This document shows, piece after piece, positions 6,046 through 7,839 of a stretch of 7,839 nucleotides of DNA. Made by a program: the position numbers and the translations under genes. This stretch comes from a bacterium. Lineage in GTDB: Bacteria; Chloroflexota; Dormibacteria; Aeolococcales; Bog-877. The stretch's first letter is position 1, and each line of letters begins with the position of its first letter. The DNA is taken from NCBI GenBank assembly GCA_021798435.1, contig JAJZGN010000092.1, positions 1 to 7,839 on the forward strand, read 5' to 3'. The notes beneath the pieces were generated by a model. The model did not search any database and had not been told where the DNA came from. It saw nothing but the letters and a program-made list of their open reading frames with translations.

Positions 6046-6813
6046 CTACTGGGGGTTGAGCTCCGCCAGCACCCGCAGCCCTTCCAGGAGCACCAAGGGG
6101 TCGATCACGTCGACCCCTTCCACCATGGGGCCCACCAGCTCAGAGAGGCCGCCGGTTGCGACCACCCGTGCCGGCGTCCCCAGCTCCGCCCGGATCCGGC
6201 GCAGGAGCCCCTCCGCTTGGGCGGCGGCCCCGAACATGATCCCTGCCTGCATCGATGAGACGGTGTTGGTCCCCAGGACCCGGGGAGGAGCCACGAGGTC
6301 GACGCGAGGGAGCCTCGCGGCCCGCGCGAACAGCGCGTCCACCGACATCTGGAGCCCCGGGGCGATCGCCCCGCCCAGGTAGCCGCCATCCTGGTCGATG
6401 GCGTCGAACACCGTGGCCGTGCCGAAGCTGACCATGATCGCCGGGGCGCCGTAGCGGTGGCGCACCCCCACGGCGGTGGCGATCCGATCCGCGCCCACGT
6501 CCCGGGGCGGGTCGTAGTTCACCCGCATCCCGGTGACCGTCGCCGGCCCGATCAGGAGCGGCTCCCGGTGGAAGTATTCCCGGCTGGCCTCCCGCAGGGG
6601 TTGATTCAAGGGTGGGACTACGCAGCTGATCGCCACTTGGCGGAAGTCGGGCGCGATGCCCCGGTGGGCGAGCAGCTGCAGGAGCTGCCCCCCCAGCTCG
6701 TCCGGCGTGGCATCACGGTGGGTGGCGAAGCGCCCATGGGCGGCAAGTCGGTCGCCCTCGAACACCCCCACCGTCAGGTTGGAATTGCCCGCATCCACCG
6801 CCAGCAGCACCAT
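6046..6813 (-). CDS. coaX: Type III pantothenate kinase
   Basis: This enzyme phosphorylates pantothenate with ATP, the first committed step of coenzyme A synthesis, in the cytoplasm. The 255-residue product matches the CoaX family in length and order of motifs: nucleotide-binding DAGNSN (7-12), pantothenate-binding and catalytic GADRIATAVG (107-116), phosphate-binding GTATVFD (131-137), GGAIAPGLQMS (147-157) and TGGLS (220-224). One oddity is residue 129, Ser (codon at 6427-6429), where the family usually has Asp (DFGTA or DxGTA), a residue linked to monovalent-cation binding. The start is ATG at 6813 with AGGAGG (minus strand, 6818-6823) four bases upstream. It is divergent from dusB and convergent with the methyltransferase, so it is probably transcribed alone. 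In other actinobacteria coaX is often near pan genes and lysS; here lysS is about 1.8 kb away but separated by other units. Confidence 0.96.
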   Translation of the reverse strand: MVLLAVDAGNSNLTVGVFEGDRLAAHGRFATHRDATPDELGGQLLQLLAHRGIAPDFRQVAISCVVPPLNQPLREASREYFHREPLLIGPATVTGMRVNYDPPRDVGADRIATAVGVRHRYGAPAIMVSFGTATVFDAIDQDGGYLGGAIAPGLQMSVDALFARAARLPRVDLVAPPRVLGTNTVSSMQAGIMFGAAAQAEGLLRRIRAELGTPARVVATGGLSELVGPMVEGVDVIDPLVLLEGLRVLAELNPQ

Positions 6814-6850
6814 AAGCCCTCCTCAGATCGGGCCGCTCCGGCCCAGCCGG

Positions 6851-6856
6851 ACTATA
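6851..6856 (-). promoter_or_regulatory. Candidate -10 box of coaX
   Basis: The minus strand reads TATAGT, five of six consensus bases, 37 bp upstream of the coaX ATG. A start near 6844 would give a leader of about 30 nt containing the AGGAGG ribosome site. No convincing -35 box is seen at 16-18 bp. The 101-bp coaX-dusB gap must also hold the dusB promoter; GATACT at 6875-6880 on the plus strand is a possible -10 for it. Confidence 0.38.
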
Positions 6857-6914
6857 GCCGGGTGGTGGGTGGGGGATACTGAAGGCAGAGAGTCAACTCC
6901 CAGGACGGTGTGCC

Positions 6915-7839
6915 TTGCCTGCAACTCTGAGCGCGAGCTCCCTCCGCATCGGTACGGTGGAGCTCGCCAATCCCATCTTCATCGCCCCGATGGCCGGGAT
7001 CACGGACCGCCCCTTCCGGTCTATGGCTCGGGAGCTCGGCGCCGGCCTCACCTGCAGTGAGATGACCGCCGCCGCCGCCTTGGTGCGGGCGCCCGCCGAC
7101 AGCCTGGGGCGGGTGCTGGACCTGGCCCTGGACGAGCACCCGGTGGCCGCCCAGCTGGTGGGCAACGACCCCCAGATGATGGCCGATGCGGCCCAGATCT
7201 GCGTTGCCATGGGGGCCGACATCGTCGATGTGAATCTCGGCTGCCCCGTCCCCAAGGTGGTGCGCCTCGGATCCGGAGCGGCGCTGGCGCGGTCCATGGA
7301 CCGCACCGTGGAGGTGCTGCAGGCGATGGTCGCGGCGGTGCCGGTCCCGGTGACCGCCAAGATGCGCCTGGGCTGGGATCAGGACACCATCAACGCGCCT
7401 GAGCTGGCGCGGGCGCTGGAGTCCGTGGGGGTGGCCGCGGTGACCGTGCATGGCCGGACCCGCTGCCAGCGCTACACGGGATTCGCCGACTGGGAGCAGA
7501 TCGCCCGGGTCAAGGAGGCGGTGGGGGCCATCCCGGTGCTCGGCTCCGGGGACGTGCGGGACCCCCGCGAGGTGGAGCGCCGGATCCGGGCCGGGGTGGT
7601 GGACGGGGTCGTGATCGCCCGGGGGATGATGGGCGACTGGCACCTTCTGCAGCAGACCGTCGCCCATCTCCGCCGGGGGGACCCGGGGCCGGAGCCCACC
7701 TTCGCAGAGCGCCTCACCCTGGCCCGGGACCACTGGGACCGGATGGTCGAGTTCCACGGAGAGGGGCGCGGGGTGCGGCTGGCTCGCAAGTTCGTGGTGT
7801 GGGCGATCAAGGGTTGCTCCGGCGCGGCCCGGCTGCGAG
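6915..7839 (+). CDS. dusB: tRNA-dihydrouridine synthase, DusB type (3' end cut by window)
   Basis: This FMN enzyme reduces specific uridines to dihydrouridine in the tRNA D-loop with NADPH. The frame is open for 308 codons to the window end with no stop. Family motifs run in order: FMN-binding APMAGITDRPFR (about 31-42), SEM after GAGLTC, QLVGNDP, the catalytic stretch DVNLGCPVPK with Cys110, VTAKMRLGWD, HGRTRCQRYTGFADW, then VLGSGDV. The C-terminal helical domain begins near 260 and includes ARKFVVWAIKG. The phosphate-binding segment IARGMMGDW differs slightly from the usual GRGxxGNPW. I chose the TTG at 6915 because the family N-terminus (LRIGTVELANP) has no ATG or GTG before it; AGGA lies nine bases upstream. 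The start is therefore less certain than the identity. E. coli DusB is about 321 residues, so little is missing. Confidence 0.94.
   Translation, partial: MPATLSASSLRIGTVELANPIFIAPMAGITDRPFRSMARELGAGLTCSEMTAAAALVRAPADSLGRVLDLALDEHPVAAQLVGNDPQMMADAAQICVAMGADIVDVNLGCPVPKVVRLGSGAALARSMDRTVEVLQAMVAAVPVPVTAKMRLGWDQDTINAPELARALESVGVAAVTVHGRTRCQRYTGFADWEQIARVKEAVGAIPVLGSGDVRDPREVERRIRAGVVDGVVIARGMMGDWHLLQQTVAHLRRGDPGPEPTFAERLTLARDHWDRMVEFHGEGRGVRLARKFVVWAIKGCSGAARLR

Noticed and set aside
5966..6382. GTG-started frame of 138 codons beginning at the proposed small RNA 5' end
   Set aside because: It would have to read through the strong terminator and then run antisense to coaX. Its product has no recognisable features.
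6852..7757. Minus-strand open frame of 301 codons opposite dusB
   Set aside because: It is antisense to the clear Dus motifs and its product is His/Gly/Pro-rich. The real gene is the plus-strand frame that runs off the window.
1..7839. CRISPR array, mobile element, phage or defence system
   Set aside because: No regularly spaced repeats, terminal inverted repeats, transposase or integrase motifs, or defence domains were seen. Gene content and base composition are uniform and housekeeping in type.

Overview
This is a GC-rich window of mostly housekeeping genes. High GC, frequent GTG/TTG starts and possible leaderless starts suggest a high-GC Gram-positive bacterium, most likely Actinomycetota. 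A deep Actinomycetota or Chloroflexota-like lineage is possible, and I cannot place it more finely from sequence alone. Seven protein genes and one tRNA can be supported. One of the proteins (dusB) runs off the right edge.

Region 1-4840, all minus strand. Read 5'->3' the order is greA, lysS, serS, an MFS exporter, then tRNA-Ser(UGA). greA and lysS overlap in a GTGA junction and lysS and serS are close together, so greA-lysS-serS looks like one operon. A good sigma70-type promoter (TTGTCA, 17 bp, TAGACT) lies 84 bp upstream of greA. The MFS gene appears to have its own promoter, whose -35 box contains the serS stop codon. The theme is translation and transcription fidelity: transcript-cleavage factor GreA, two class II aminoacyl-tRNA synthetases and a serine tRNA, with an efflux-type transporter between.

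Region 4841-5793, plus strand. A divergent class I SAM-dependent methyltransferase of unknown substrate starts at 4996. It may be translated from a leaderless mRNA.

Region 5794-6045 lies between convergent genes. It holds two GC-rich inverted repeats, then a plus-strand promoter-like sequence (5931-5959) and, about 50 bases later, a strong intrinsic terminator with eight T's (6011-6042). The piece between has two further hairpins and no credible coding frame. It is the best candidate here for something not obvious: a small RNA of about 77 nt.

Region 6046-7839. coaX (type III pantothenate kinase, first step of CoA synthesis) is on the minus strand. The plus-strand dusB (tRNA-dihydrouridine synthase, partial) diverges from it across a 101-bp shared upstream region.

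I found no CRISPR array, insertion sequence, phage gene, toxin-antitoxin pair or defence system. The window is best read as ordinary core genome with a few regulatory and residue-level points worth checking.
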